In this document: in pieces, positions 35,272 through 44,806 of the stretch
Layout: each line of letters opens with the position of its first letter
Numbering within the stretch: the stretch's first letter is position 1
Assembly (NCBI RefSeq): GCF_023336935.1
Contig: NZ_JAMBLR010000001.1
Location: 372,001 to 436,000, forward strand
DNA from: Phascolarctobacterium sp. ET69
GTDB lineage: Bacteria; Bacillota; Negativicutes; Acidaminococcales; Acidaminococcaceae
DNA length: 64,000 nt
Direction of reading: 5' to 3'
The notes under the pieces: generated by a model
Told to the model about the DNA's origin: nothing
Seen by the model: the letters and a program-made list of their open reading frames with translations, nothing else
Databases searched by the model: none
Made by a program: the position numbers and the translations under genes

Positions 35272-36306
35272 TTAAAAATCTATTATCAGCGGTTCTTCGG
35301 CAACCGCTAAGGTAACACCGTCATGAGCTGTTTTCCGCAATTTAAGGCAGCCGCCGCTTGCAAGCACTGCTGAACGCTCACAAACGTTATCAACGCCTGC
35401 AATGCTTTTTACAAAAGCGCTCGGCGTAAAATCACCCTTTGCCTGCTGCAGTTCTGCGGCGGTATAAAATTTTACCGGCACATTATGCTTTGCCGCAAAA
35501 GCAAGCAGCCCGGCTTCATCTTTTTTTAAATCTACCGAAGCTATGCTTTTTACGCAGCGCATGTCAAACCCATGCTTTTCCATTTCAGCAAGCACAAAAT
35601 TTTCTATTTTTTCTAAAGGCGTATTTCTGCGGCAGCCAATGCCCAAATGTAAAATTTTAGGCATTAAAACAACTGTTGTGCCAAACGGCTTCTTGTTTTT
35701 GCAGGTTGTTACAGCCATGCCGGTTTCTCCGCTGCCGGCAAGTTCCACGCCGGAAGGCAGAGCACCTTTAATTGCGTAATCGCTGCATAACCCTGCCGTT
35801 TTGCCCGCAACAAGCGCCGCTGCAAAATCTTTGGCAGCCTGCATGCTTTCAATAACCATGCCGCGCCTTGCCGCCCATTCGTCAACCGCAAACAGGTTAT
35901 TAACATCGGTTGCGGTGGTAACAACGGGCACGGCTTTAATTGCGGCGGCAATCTGCCTTGCAAGCTCGTTGGCACCGCCGATATGGCCCGAAAGAAGAGA
36001 TATTACAAAGTTTGCACATTCATCAATAACAAGCACTGCCGGGTCGGTGGTTTTGCTTTTAACATACGGCGCAATGGCGCGCACCGCAATGCCGCTGGCA
36101 CCAATAAATATCAGCGCGTCAGCCTTATTAAAATACTCCGCGCAAACAGCCTTGTAATCATCAACAGCAGTTAAACCTTCGCATACACCGGCAAACTTCG
36201 ACATAGTGCAGCATTTTGCCTCGCAGCCAATGCCTGCCAAAAACCTGCCTATAGCGGCGTTAAGCAGCCCGCCGCGTTTGCTGAAGGAAAAAATAACTGC
36301 CAGCAT
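35272..36306 (-). CDS. cbiG: Cobalt-precorrin-5A hydrolase
   Basis: Opens the delta-lactone ring of cobalt-precorrin-5A, releasing acetaldehyde; specific to the anaerobic (early cobalt) pathway. The 344-residue protein shows the three CbiG parts: an N-terminal region (ALIFIGASGIAVRAIAPYV), a central VVTTATDVNNLFAVDEWA region, and a C-terminal domain with LGIGCRRNTPLEKIE. It shares one base with the end of cbiF. Confidence 0.95.
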   Translation of the reverse strand: MLAVIFSFSKRGGLLNAAIGRFLAGIGCEAKCCTMSKFAGVCEGLTAVDDYKAVCAEYFNKADALIFIGASGIAVRAIAPYVKSKTTDPAVLVIDECANFVISLLSGHIGGANELARQIAAAIKAVPVVTTATDVNNLFAVDEWAARRGMVIESMQAAKDFAAALVAGKTAGLCSDYAIKGALPSGVELAGSGETGMAVTTCKNKKPFGTTVVLMPKILHLGIGCRRNTPLEKIENFVLAEMEKHGFDMRCVKSIASVDLKKDEAGLLAFAAKHNVPVKFYTAAELQQAKGDFTPSAFVKSIAGVDNVCERSAVLASGGCLKLRKTAHDGVTLAVAEEPLIIDF

Positions 36307-37091
36307 TATTTAACCTCAGGTTTAATATCCAGTTTGCTGGGGTCTGCTTCGCGGTAGCCGTGTGCAAAGGTCGGATTATACAGTTCGCTTCTGTCGTATT
36401 CGCTGCCAAGGAAATAGCCGACAGTAATGAGCGCGGTTTTGGTAATATTGTATTTGGCCGCGGTTTCGGCAATAGTGCCTACCGTGCAGCGGCAAACTTT
36501 TTCATCCGGCCAGGAAGCCTTATAAACAATGGCTGCCGGGGTATCTTCCTTATAACCGCCTGCAATGAGTTCTTTCTGGAGTTTTTCCAGCATGCTGGAG
36601 CTTAAAAAGATTACCATTGTTGCATTGTGCGCAGCATAATCGGCAATTTTTTGTTTTGAAGGAACAGGAGTGCGCCCTTCCATACGGGTAATAATAACCG
36701 ACTGGCTTACATTCGGCAGAGTGTATTCTGCTTTTAAAGCGGCTGCAGCAGCGCAGAAGGAACTTACGCCGGGCACAATTTCATAATCGAGCCCATAGCT
36801 GCGCAGAAGGTCAATCTGCTCGCGGTGAGCGCCGTAAATACTGGGGTCGCCAGTGTGCAGGCGTACAACAAGCTTGCCGCTCTGTGCTGCCGGTACCATG
36901 GCTGCAATAACTTCTTCCAAAGTCATTTTTGCGCTGTCCATAATTACGCAGTCAGGTTTCGCATATTTTAAAAGTTCTGGGTTAACTAAGGAACCGGCAT
37001 AAATAATAAGGTCAGCCTTTTCCAAAAGTTCTTTGCCTTTCACCGTAATTAAATCCACGGCACCCGGGCCTGCGCCAATAAAATAAATCAT
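36306..37091 (-). CDS. cbiF: Precorrin-4 / cobalt-precorrin-4 C11-methyltransferase
   Basis: SAM-dependent methylation at C11. The 261-residue protein has YFIGAGPGAVDLITVKG, YAGSLVNPELLKYA, VVRLHTGDPSIYGAHREQ, and VPGVSSFCAAAAALKAEYTL, all CbiF/CobM hallmarks, and the SQSVIITRMEGRTPVP segment. It overlaps the end of cbiL by 4 bases (ATGA). Confidence 0.96.
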   Translation of the reverse strand: MIYFIGAGPGAVDLITVKGKELLEKADLIIYAGSLVNPELLKYAKPDCVIMDSAKMTLEEVIAAMVPAAQSGKLVVRLHTGDPSIYGAHREQIDLLRSYGLDYEIVPGVSSFCAAAAALKAEYTLPNVSQSVIITRMEGRTPVPSKQKIADYAAHNATMVIFLSSSMLEKLQKELIAGGYKEDTPAAIVYKASWPDEKVCRCTVGTIAETAAKYNITKTALITVGYFLGSEYDRSELYNPTFAHGYREADPSKLDIKPEVK

Positions 37092-37789
37092 TTGTCAAAC
37101 TCCTTTTCCTTAACTAAAATTATCGAAAAATAACTGCTTTTTTCGTCAATCTCATTCAAATCACGGTAAACTTTTTCGCCTGGCAGTCCGCAGCGTTCTA
37201 CCATTGCGGCATGGCTCAAAAGGCCGCGCTCTTTAAGTTCATCACGCACACTGGCAATCTGGCTGGCCGATTTCATCAGCACCTTGTTGCCGGGCGCGTC
37301 TAAAAATTTACTCGATTCTTTATAACTGCCTGGCAGGATGATTAAAGGCTCTGCCTTTTCGCACAGCGATACGTTAAGCTTTGCGGCAACGGCGCAGAAG
37401 CTGGTTACACCGGCAACGAGCTCTGCATCATAGCCTGCTTTAAGCACCAGTTTATGCACATAAATGCAGGTAGCGTAAACAGTCGGGCAGCCAAGCGTGA
37501 TGAACACCACGTTTTTGCCTTCATCCAAAAGTTTGGTAATGGTATCGGCGCCTTCCTGGTGTGCCTTGGCCAAAGCGTCTTTATCCTTCGTCATCGGCAT
37601 GTAAATAACAACCTGTTCCTTTTCGTCGATATTTACAATCTGATTAACGATATTTTTTGCAGTCATAATATCGCCGTCGCCTTTGGGAAGTGCCACAACA
37701 TCGCATTCCTTCAAAAGGCGTACTGCCTTCAGCGTCATCAGTTCCGGGTCGCCGGGGCCAATGCCTACGCTGTACAATTTACCTCGCAT
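37088..37789 (-). CDS. cbiL: Precorrin-2 / cobalt-factor II C20-methyltransferase
   Basis: SAM-dependent methylation at C20, the first committed methylation after cobalt insertion. The 233-residue protein has LYSVGIGPGDPELMTLKA, FITLGCPTVYATCIYVHK, and LVAGVTSFCAVAAKLN. The start at 37789 (MRGKLY) is preferred because the GGAAGG site is 9 bases away and family members begin this way; an ATG at 37798 is also in frame. It overlaps the cbiD 3' end. Confidence 0.95.
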   Translation of the reverse strand: MRGKLYSVGIGPGDPELMTLKAVRLLKECDVVALPKGDGDIMTAKNIVNQIVNIDEKEQVVIYMPMTKDKDALAKAHQEGADTITKLLDEGKNVVFITLGCPTVYATCIYVHKLVLKAGYDAELVAGVTSFCAVAAKLNVSLCEKAEPLIILPGSYKESSKFLDAPGNKVLMKSASQIASVRDELKERGLLSHAAMVERCGLPGEKVYRDLNEIDEKSSYFSIILVKEKEFDK

Positions 37790-38933
37790 TATCTTCATCC
37801 TTCCTTTTCATCTGATGCAGTTTTATAAGTTCATCTGCATGGGCTGTTTTGCCCAAGATGCCATATACGTTGGAGAACATCAGCGCGCCGGTTTTTAATT
37901 TGCCATGCACGCGGTGCTGCATATAATAATCTATCTTTTCCGTAACGGCAGGCATAACTTTGTCAAACAGGTTTTCTGCCTTTAAAATTTTAATAACTTC
38001 GTCAGTAGTCAGCGCTTCGTAAATTTTACGCCCTGTTTCAAGGCCAGCGCCGTTAAACAGCGCCTGCAAGGCAAACAGTTCGGTGCGGCAGTCCGCATAC
38101 TTGCTGTGCGTATTCATTACGCCCTGCGCCAGTTTTACCAGCTTGCCGCTGTGCCCTATTAAAAGCAGGCTTTCAAAGCCTTTATACACGGCGTAGTCCA
38201 AAAGCTCGCCTACAAAATTACTGCATGTAACGGCGTTGTCAATATCCACCTGCAAATTATCACGTGTAAAATCTTCGCCGTAGTTGCCAAAAAATACCAA
38301 TAAATCTTTATTGCCCTTTTCGGCCTGCACATTTATTTCGGTGTACATGGTTTCAATCAGCGCTGTGTCGCTCATCGGCTCAACTATGCCGCTGGTGCCC
38401 AAAATGCTGATGCCGCCTTCAATGCCAAGGCGCGGGTTAAAAGTTTTCGGCGCTATCTGTACACCTGCCGGGGCAGATATTGTAACCTTCAAGCTGCCGC
38501 TGTAATTAAACTGTTCTGCTGCATCGCGCAGGCTTTTTAAAATCATTTTGCGCGGCACAGGGTTAATGGCAGGGCCGCCCACGCTGCACGCAAGGCCCGG
38601 CTTTGTTACCCTGCCGACGCCTTCGCCGCCTTCGATAATATCTTCCGGCGCGTCAGTTTTTTCTACTTTAGCATAAATTAAAATGCCATTGGTGTCATCA
38701 GGGTCGTCGCCGCTGTCTTTTTGTATGGCGCAGCAGGCGTAATCCGGCGTCATTTCAACCTCGTGCGTTTCAAGGTGCAGCCGCACGCCTTTTGGTGTAT
38801 CTATATCGGCAAAATCAATGCGGCGCCCCGAAAGCAGCATCATAGCCGCAGCTTTGGCAGCAGCGGCGGCGCAGCTTCCGGTTGTGTAACCGCAGCGCAT
38901 TTGTTTGCCCTGCGAAAATGTGTATTCTTCCAT
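37779..38933 (-). CDS. cbiD: Cobalt-precorrin-5B (C1)-methyltransferase
   Basis: Methylates C1 in the anaerobic pathway. The 384-residue protein has the signature RCGYTTGSCAAAAAKAAAM, the glycine-rich VTKPGLACSVGGPAINPVPR, GGISILGTSGIVEPMSD and LLIGHSGKLVKLAQGVMNTH. The start at 38933 (MEEYTFSQ) has AAAGGA 5 bases upstream; any frame extension to 39086 lies within the riboswitch. It is the first gene of the cobalamin operon and directly follows the riboswitch terminator. Confidence 0.96.
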   Translation of the reverse strand: MEEYTFSQGKQMRCGYTTGSCAAAAAKAAAMMLLSGRRIDFADIDTPKGVRLHLETHEVEMTPDYACCAIQKDSGDDPDDTNGILIYAKVEKTDAPEDIIEGGEGVGRVTKPGLACSVGGPAINPVPRKMILKSLRDAAEQFNYSGSLKVTISAPAGVQIAPKTFNPRLGIEGGISILGTSGIVEPMSDTALIETMYTEINVQAEKGNKDLLVFFGNYGEDFTRDNLQVDIDNAVTCSNFVGELLDYAVYKGFESLLLIGHSGKLVKLAQGVMNTHSKYADCRTELFALQALFNGAGLETGRKIYEALTTDEVIKILKAENLFDKVMPAVTEKIDYYMQHRVHGKLKTGALMFSNVYGILGKTAHADELIKLHQMKRKDEDNAR

Positions 38934-38984
38934 AAAAATCCTTTCCAACTCCGGCATATCCTGCCGGAAACAGCTGCCTTTAAT

Positions 38985-39016
38985 AATAAAAAAGGCTCCT
39001 GCCCTACGGCAGAAGT
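38985..39016 (-). terminator. Riboswitch expression-platform terminator before cbiD
   Basis: Minus-strand CTTCTGCC (39015-39008) pairs with GGCAGGAG (39003-38996) around a GTAG loop, followed by CCTTTTTTATTATT. The element CCGTAG of this hairpin (39009-39004) can instead pair with CTACGG of the aptamer side (39076-39071), giving a plausible antiterminator. Confidence 0.75.
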
Positions 39017-39165
39017 CACAAATACCAACAACACCGCTTGCGCAGTGTTCTTTTTTGCTCTCTCCATCGCCCGTAGATACAGCCATTATCAGCCATGCTT
39101 CCGGCTAAAACCGGCGGCGGGACCGCTGCGGGCTTGCACCGCAGTACACAGGCCGATTTATTCAC
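39017..39165 (-). promoter_or_regulatory. Cobalamin riboswitch controlling the cbi operon
   Basis: The minus-strand leader contains the B12 aptamer core: GCGGTGCAAGCCCGC (P3 hairpin) followed by AGCGGTCCCGCCGCCGG, which matches the conserved cobalamin-riboswitch block GGTnnAAnnCC...GnCCCGCCnCtG, then a GCCGG hairpin. A further stem AACACTGC-GCAA-GCGGTGTT (39049-39030) follows and may be the regulatory kissing hairpin. Boundaries are approximate. Bound cobalamin should favour the terminator at 38985-39016. The usual upstream GGGAA element is not obvious. Confidence 0.75.
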
Positions 39166-39175
39166 TTACCGTACC

Positions 39176-39204
39176 ATTATAACATAGAATTTTTAAAAAT
39201 CCAA
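39176..39204 (-). promoter_or_regulatory. cbi operon promoter
   Basis: Extended -10 TGTTATAAT (hexamer 39181-39176), with a weak -35 TTGGAT (39204-39199) at 17 bases. It directly precedes the riboswitch. Confidence 0.65.
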
Positions 39205-39232
39205 TAAAAAATAATCCTACGCAAGTTAAATA

Positions 39233-39261
39233 TTGCCCGCTTTGCGCGCCCCTGCTATAAT
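39233..39261 (+). promoter_or_regulatory. Promoter of the DUF896-rluA unit
   Basis: TTGCCC (39233-39238), 17-base spacer, TATAAT (39256-39261) with an upstream TGC extension. It is divergent to the cbi promoter. Confidence 0.7.
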
Positions 39262-39287
39262 AATACAGATACAGGAGGACGATATTT

Positions 39288-39479
39288 ATGAATATGCAGG
39301 AAATGATTGCACGCATTAACTTTCTGGCGCGCAAAAAACGCACCGAGGGCTTAACCGAAAGCGAACTTATTGAGCAGAAAGAACTTTACGAGCTTTACCT
39401 TGGCAACATCCGTGCGCAGGTAAAACAAAAATTGGACAGCATTACCTTTGTTGATAAAGAACCGCCGGTGCAGCACTGA
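39288..39479 (+). CDS. DUF896 domain protein (YnzC/UPF0291 family)
   Basis: A 63-residue helical protein matching the UPF0291/DUF896 family (MIARINFLARKKRTEGLTE and EQKELYELYLGNIRAQVK). These are small cytosolic alpha-helical-hairpin proteins of Firmicutes; YneA-operon homologues occur near SOS genes, but no function is established for this one. An AGGAGG site precedes the ATG. The stop overlaps the start of the next gene (TGATG). Confidence 0.9.
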   Translation: MNMQEMIARINFLARKKRTEGLTESELIEQKELYELYLGNIRAQVKQKLDSITFVDKEPPVQH

Positions 39480-40126
39480 TGTTTACTTTAGGCCCCGGAA
39501 CCGTTTATTATGAAGACGAATTTTTGCTTGTCATCAATAAGCCTGCCGGAATGCTGGTACACCCAACGGTAAAAGAGGACGGCGGCACTTTATATAATTT
39601 TGTTAAGCGCTATTATGAAGCCAGCCATATAGAAAGCGGCCTGCACCCCGTTTCAAGGCTCGACCGCAATACCTCCGGGCTAGTTGTTTTTGCCAAGCAG
39701 CCGCGCATACAGTTTTTGCTTTCGCAGCAGCAAATGGTAAAAAAATACCTCGGCATTACGGCAAACCTTCCGCCTGCCGCAGAAGGCATTATTGAAGCGC
39801 CCATTGCCCGCAAGGAAGGCAGCATAATTGAGCGCTGCATCAGCGAAAGCGGCAAATATGCCCGCACCGATTACCGCGTGCTTTTTACAAATAAAAACAT
39901 GGCACTTGCGGAGCTTACGCTGCACACGGGGCGCACCCACCAGATACGCGTTCACCTTGCGCATATAGGCTGCCCGCTTTATAACGACAACCTCTACGGA
40001 ACGCCCGGTCCGCAGAGCCGCCACGCGCTGCACGCCAGTTATTTAAAATTTACCCACCCCGTTACCGGCAGGGTTTTGGAAATTTCCTGCGGGCTTCCGG
40101 AAGATTTGCGTAAAATTATATACTAA
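39479..40126 (+). CDS. RluA-family pseudouridine synthase
   Basis: A 215-residue RNA pseudouridine synthase with the catalytic motif HPVSRLDRNTSGLVVFAK (Asp in RLD) and the RTHQIRVHLAHIGCPLYND block. It lacks the N-terminal S4 domain and is short, like RluA-type rather than RluD-type enzymes; the target rRNA or tRNA site is not deducible. Translation is coupled to the DUF896 gene through a TGATG overlap. Confidence 0.88.
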   Translation: MFTLGPGTVYYEDEFLLVINKPAGMLVHPTVKEDGGTLYNFVKRYYEASHIESGLHPVSRLDRNTSGLVVFAKQPRIQFLLSQQQMVKKYLGITANLPPAAEGIIEAPIARKEGSIIERCISESGKYARTDYRVLFTNKNMALAELTLHTGRTHQIRVHLAHIGCPLYNDNLYGTPGPQSRHALHASYLKFTHPVTGRVLEISCGLPEDLRKIIY

Positions 40127-40140
40127 TTATCAATATAGTA

Positions 40141-40149
40141 TGCTATAAT
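40141..40149 (+). promoter_or_regulatory. Extended -10 promoter of fba
   Basis: TGCTATAAT, 35 bases before the aldolase start, with no clear -35. Confidence 0.55.
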
Positions 40150-40181
40150 TAACTTATAAAATTCTTGAAAAGGAGTTGTAG

Positions 40182-41114
<933 letters not shown>

Positions 41115-41144
41115 TAATCACAATTTTAAACCTGAATTAAACTT

Positions 41145-41188
41145 AAAGCACTTGTATATAAGGTTCACCCTAATGCAAGTGCTTTTGT
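41145..41188 (+). terminator. fba terminator
   Basis: AAAGCACTTG (41145-41154) pairs with CAAGTGCTTT (41176-41185), followed by TGTT; the loop is 21 bases. Confidence 0.65.
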
Positions 41189-41402
41189 TCTGCCTGTTTA
41201 CTTAATATTTCAGCAACGGGTATTTTTTTAATATCAAATCACTATGCCAAAACTGATTTTTCACTCCGTTTTCCGTACATTATTTCAAACTTTTTAATCA
41301 TAACAAATAAAAATGCGGACACATCATAGTAAAATGAGTTTTAATTTATATTTCACCTTTTAACGTTACTATAAACACATCTGACAAGGAGTGTGATTTA
41401 AG

Positions 41403-42590
41403 ATGATTTACCGCCTCAAAAGATGGAGCGCCGCCCTGCTGCTGGGAATGTTTTTAAGCCTGCTAAGTATATTGCAATGCTTTGCGGCAGGCACCGTCAG
41501 CCAAGTTAACTTGCATATCGGGCAAACGCCGGATGCTGTTTACCTCACCTATTCCGCGCCGGACGCAGCACAGGGAGCGTTTTCCGTAACAGGGCCAAAG
41601 GGAACTGTTGATTATGCCGCCAATCCTGTCTGGTCGGATTCAGCAGGCAAATACCTTTATTCTGCCAAAGTAGATGGGCTTGCACCTGATAGTAACTATA
41701 CCTATAACATTGCAGGCTCTTATTCCGGCACGTTTAAAACACCGGCAGAAACAGGTGCTTTTACCTTCGCCTTTTTAACCGACACACAGATTGGTTTTGA
41801 AGCTGACGCCAAAGCAACTGGAGCCATGTTCTCTCTGCTGAACAGCCGTGATGATTTGGCTTTTGCCTATATTGCCGGTGATATAACAGACTCCTCCCGT
41901 AATGAACGGCAATGGGAAATGCTTTTTGAAAACGGCGGTATAAATGCCAATGCCGGGCAAACCTTTTTCGGCAGCCACCTTATTGCTGCCGCACAGGGCA
42001 ACCACGACAACAGCAGTTTCAGCGGCCACATTACTGCTCCCTGCGCCAACAGCGGCGTAGGCCCTGTTGTTTATGCTTTTGATTACAGCAACGTAAAATT
42101 TGTAGTTCTTAACATGAACAACCCGGACACCTGGGCAGCACAGGCAGATTTTCTGCGCCAGCAGGCAGCCGATGCCAAAAATAACGGCAAGTGGCTTGTT
42201 GCCTGTTTTCACCAATCGCTCTATTCCGGCGCCGCACATATCGTGGATTCCGGCATTATATCCGCACGTAAATTCTGGTCACCCCTGCTGGCAGAACTTG
42301 GCGTAGATTTGGTTTTGCAGGGGCATGACCATGTATATGCCAGAGGCTTTGTAACCGGCACTGGCAGCAATGCAAACCTAAGTGCGGAAAATAATACCTA
42401 TCGCAGTGTTTCCGGTATTCCTCTCTACATTACCGGCGGGCATTCCGGCGCGGTTAAATGGTATGCGGCACGCAATTACCAGATTTCTGCCGGTGACCCA
42501 CTGACACCCAATTACAGCTTTCTGGATGTAAATTCCGCAGCGCCTGCCCAAAATCCTTGGGGCACAGATACCAGCAAAACACATGAATAA
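41403..42590 (+). CDS. Secreted calcineurin-like metallophosphatase, ended by an internal in-frame stop
   Basis: 395 residues before the first stop. A signal sequence (hydrophobic 11-25, AFAA-type cleavage near 29), a purple acid phosphatase-like Fn3 N-terminal domain (to about 118), then a two-metal phosphoesterase core with FLTDTQIG, AGDITD, GNHDN, CFHQSLYSG and GHDHVYARG. All metal ligands are present. The frame continues after TAA (42588-42590) for 42 codons of family-like sequence to a second stop at 42717, so the gene is either a recent nonsense mutant, a sequencing error or a stop-suppressed ORF. The core appears complete and may still fold. Confidence 0.85.
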   Translation: MIYRLKRWSAALLLGMFLSLLSILQCFAAGTVSQVNLHIGQTPDAVYLTYSAPDAAQGAFSVTGPKGTVDYAANPVWSDSAGKYLYSAKVDGLAPDSNYTYNIAGSYSGTFKTPAETGAFTFAFLTDTQIGFEADAKATGAMFSLLNSRDDLAFAYIAGDITDSSRNERQWEMLFENGGINANAGQTFFGSHLIAAAQGNHDNSSFSGHITAPCANSGVGPVVYAFDYSNVKFVVLNMNNPDTWAAQADFLRQQAADAKNNGKWLVACFHQSLYSGAAHIVDSGIISARKFWSPLLAELGVDLVLQGHDHVYARGFVTGTGSNANLSAENNTYRSVSGIPLYITGGHSGAVKWYAARNYQISAGDPLTPNYSFLDVNSAAPAQNPWGTDTSKTHE

Positions 42591-42719
42591 TCATATATTT
42601 TAATTAATGTTGACGGTGATACCATGACTATTTCCACCTATATGTTCCGTTACGACGGATTATCCGATAAAATGGCAACTCCTCCCTATCTGTACGACAG
42701 TTTAACCATAAGCAGATAA
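42591..42719 (+). other. In-frame continuation of the metallophosphatase after the stop codon
   Basis: Same reading frame as the upstream gene: after TAA the translation reads SYILINVDGDTMTISTYM and then FRYDGLS, ending at TAA 42717-42719. Ser-Tyr-x-hydrophobic followed by VDGDT and TYM is typical of the C-terminal beta strand of purple acid phosphatase-like proteins, so it is former coding sequence. Confidence 0.75.
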
Positions 42720-42744
42720 GATACAATCTTATAAATTTTAATGC

Positions 42745-42790
42745 AAAAAGTGCTTGTATTCAGAGCAACATCTGATACAGGCGCTTTTTT
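42745..42790 (+). terminator. Metallophosphatase terminator
   Basis: AAAAGTGCTTGTAT and CAGA pair with TCTG and ATACAGGCGCTTTT with one bulge, running into TTTTTT. Confidence 0.7.
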
Positions 42791-42792
42791 AT

Positions 42793-42826
42793 ATAAAAAA
42801 TAAGGCTCCGCAAACCACGGAACCTT
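42793..42826 (-). terminator. trp operon terminator
   Basis: Minus strand AAGGTTCCG (42826-42818) pairs with CGGAGCCTT (42810-42802) around TGGTTTG, followed by ATTTTTT. It lies 12 bases after the trpA stop. Confidence 0.8.
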
Positions 42827-42837
42827 TGTGAATTTAT

Positions 42838-43620
42838 TTATTGAACTTTATGTACTGCTTCCGCCATTTCTTTTACGTAATCGCTAACGGGCTGTACGCA
42901 GTCCGTACCGTATTTGCCAACTATTTTTACAACTGCGCTGCCAACAATGGCGCCATCACTTACTGCCGCCATTTCTTCGGCCTGCTTAGGCGTTGCTATG
43001 CCAAAACCAACTGCCGCCGGCACATTCGTTGCCTGGCGTATTTTTTCCGTCATAGCGGCAATGTCGGTGGTAATGTCGCTGCGCACGCCTGTAACACCAA
43101 GTGAAGAAACAATATACACATACCCTTCCGCATCTTTGGCAATCATTTTAATGCGCTCGTCAGAGGTCGGCGCTACCAGCGGAATTAAATCCACGCCGTA
43201 CTTACGGCAAAGCTCTGACAGCGGCGCTTTTTCTTCGTAAGGCACGTCCGGTACAATAATTCCGTCCAGCCCAACGCTTTGGCAGTTTGCCAGAAATTTT
43301 TCCGTGCCATAGGTAAAAATGGGGTTGATATAAGTTAAAAACACCAGCGGCACATCCGTTTTTGTGCGTACGTTTTTTAACATGGCAAAAATTTTATCGG
43401 TTGTGGTACCTGCGCTTAAAGCACGGATGTTGGCTGCCTGAATTACTTCGCCCTCCGCCACCGGGTCGGAAAAAGGTATGCCCAGTTCAACAATATCCGC
43501 ACCGGCGTTTGCCATGGCAACAATAAGCTGCTCGGTAACATCAAGGTTCGGGTCGCCTGCCGTTATAAAAGGTATGAAACATTTACGCTGTTTTTTGAAA
43601 GCTGCTGCTATTTTACTCAT
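42838..43620 (-). CDS. trpA: Tryptophan synthase alpha chain
   Basis: Cleaves indole-3-glycerol phosphate to indole. The 260-residue barrel has the catalytic Glu in [14 protein letters not shown], the YINPIFTYG stretch, and [16 protein letters not shown] near the C-terminus. The start at 43620 (MSKIAAAF) overlaps the end of trpB (ATGAGTAA) by 8 bases, which supports it over an upstream in-frame ATG at 43647. Last gene of the trp operon. Confidence 0.96.
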   Translation of the reverse strand: MSKIAAAFKKQRKCFIPFITAGDPNLDVTEQLIVAMANAGADIVELGIPFSDPVAEGEVIQAANIRALSAGTTTDKIFAMLKNVRTKTDVPLVFLTYINPIFTYGTEKFLANCQSVGLDGIIVPDVPYEEKAPLSELCRKYGVDLIPLVAPTSDERIKMIAKDAEGYVYIVSSLGVTGVRSDITTDIAAMTEKIRQATNVPAAVGFGIATPKQAEEMAAVSDGAIVGSAVVKIVGKYGTDCVQPVSDYVKEMAEAVHKVQ

Positions 43621-44806
43621 GCAAATCCACCCCCATGTATCTTGCAATGGCTGCTACGTCTTTATCGCCGCGGCCGGAAACATTTACTACGATAATTTTA
43701 TCTTTCGGCAAAGTAGGCGCCAGCTTTTGTGCATAGGCAATAGCGTGTGCGCTTTCGATAGCCGGAATAATGCCTTCTGTTCTGGAAAGATAGCTGAACG
43801 CCGCTACCGCTTCGTCGTCAGTTGCCGATACATACTGTGCACGCCCGCTATCATAAAGAGCCGCGTGTTCAGGCCCTATGCCGGGGTAATCAAGCCCTGC
43901 CGAAATGCTGTATACCGGTGCAATCTGGCCGTATTCATCCTGCAAAAAGTAAGATTTCATGCCGTGGAAAATGCCGAGGCTGCCGCGGGCAATGGTTGCC
44001 GCCGTCTGCGCCGTATTAACGCCGCGCCCTGCTGCTTCCACGCCGATAAGCTGTACTTCCTTGTCGGGAATGAAATCATAAAACAGGCCCATGGCGTTAG
44101 AGCCGCCGCCCACGCAGGCCATTACAATATCCGGCAGGCGGCCTTCTTTTTCAAGAATCTGGGCTTTCACTTCCTTGCCGATAACGCTCTGAAAATCGCG
44201 TACCATTTCCGGATACGGGTGCGGACCCATAACGGAACCAAGCACATAATAGGTGTCGTTTACATTGGCAGTCCACTGGCGCAGCGCTTCGTTAACGGCA
44301 TCTTTAAGGGTTTTGGTGCCGCTTTCCACCGCTACTACCTTTGCCCCCAAAAGTTCCATGCGGAATACGTTCAGAGCCTGACGTTCGGTATCTTCGCGCC
44401 CCATATAAACCGTACATTCCATATCCATCAGCGCAGCCGCCGTTGCCGTTGCCACGCCGTGCTGGCCTGCGCCTGTTTCCGCAAGCACACGCTTTTTGCC
44501 CATTTTTTTGGCCAGCAGCACCTGCCCCAGCACGTTGTTTATTTTATGCGAGCCGGTATGGTTCAGGTCTTCGCGCTTTAAATAAATTTTAGCGCCGCCA
44601 AGGTCTTTGGTCATCTTTTCGGCATAATACAAAAGTGAAGGGCGGTTGGCATATTCATGAAAAAGTTCCTGCAATTCTTTGTTAAACTGCGGGTCGTTTT
44701 TATAATATTCATAAGCCTTTTCAAGCTCTATAACCGCGTGCATCAATGTTTCCGGTATATACTGCCCGCCGTGTATTCCGTATCTTCCTTTAGTCATCAT
44801 ATTCAT
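43613..44806 (-). CDS. trpB: Tryptophan synthase beta chain
   Basis: PLP enzyme condensing indole and serine. The 397-residue protein has the PLP lysine motif [16 protein letters not shown], the channel segment [15 protein letters not shown], the phosphate loop [10 protein letters not shown] and the late [11 protein letters not shown]. The ATG at 44806 forms an ATGA overlap with the trpF stop; ATGs at 44800 and 44797 are also possible given the AAAGG spacing. Directly upstream of trpA. Confidence 0.96.
   Translation of the reverse strand: MNMMTKGRYGIHGGQYIPETLMHAVIELEKAYEYYKNDPQFNKELQELFHEYANRPSLLYYAEKMTKDLGGAKIYLKREDLNHTGSHKINNVLGQVLLAKKMGKKRVLAETGAGQHGVATATAAALMDMECTVYMGREDTERQALNVFRMELLGAKVVAVESGTKTLKDAVNEALRQWTANVNDTYYVLGSVMGPHPYPEMVRDFQSVIGKEVKAQILEKEGRLPDIVMACVGGGSNAMGLFYDFIPDKEVQLIGVEAAGRGVNTAQTAATIARGSLGIFHGMKSYFLQDEYGQIAPVYSISAGLDYPGIGPEHAALYDSGRAQYVSATDDEAVAAFSYLSRTEGIIPAIESAHAIAYAQKLAPTLPKDKIIVVNVSGRGDKDVAAIARYMGVDLHE

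Noticed and set aside
43478-44581. 367-codon plus-strand frame opposite trpB/trpA
   Set aside because: It lies antisense to trpB and trpA, which have strong family matches; the composition is that of a shadow frame.
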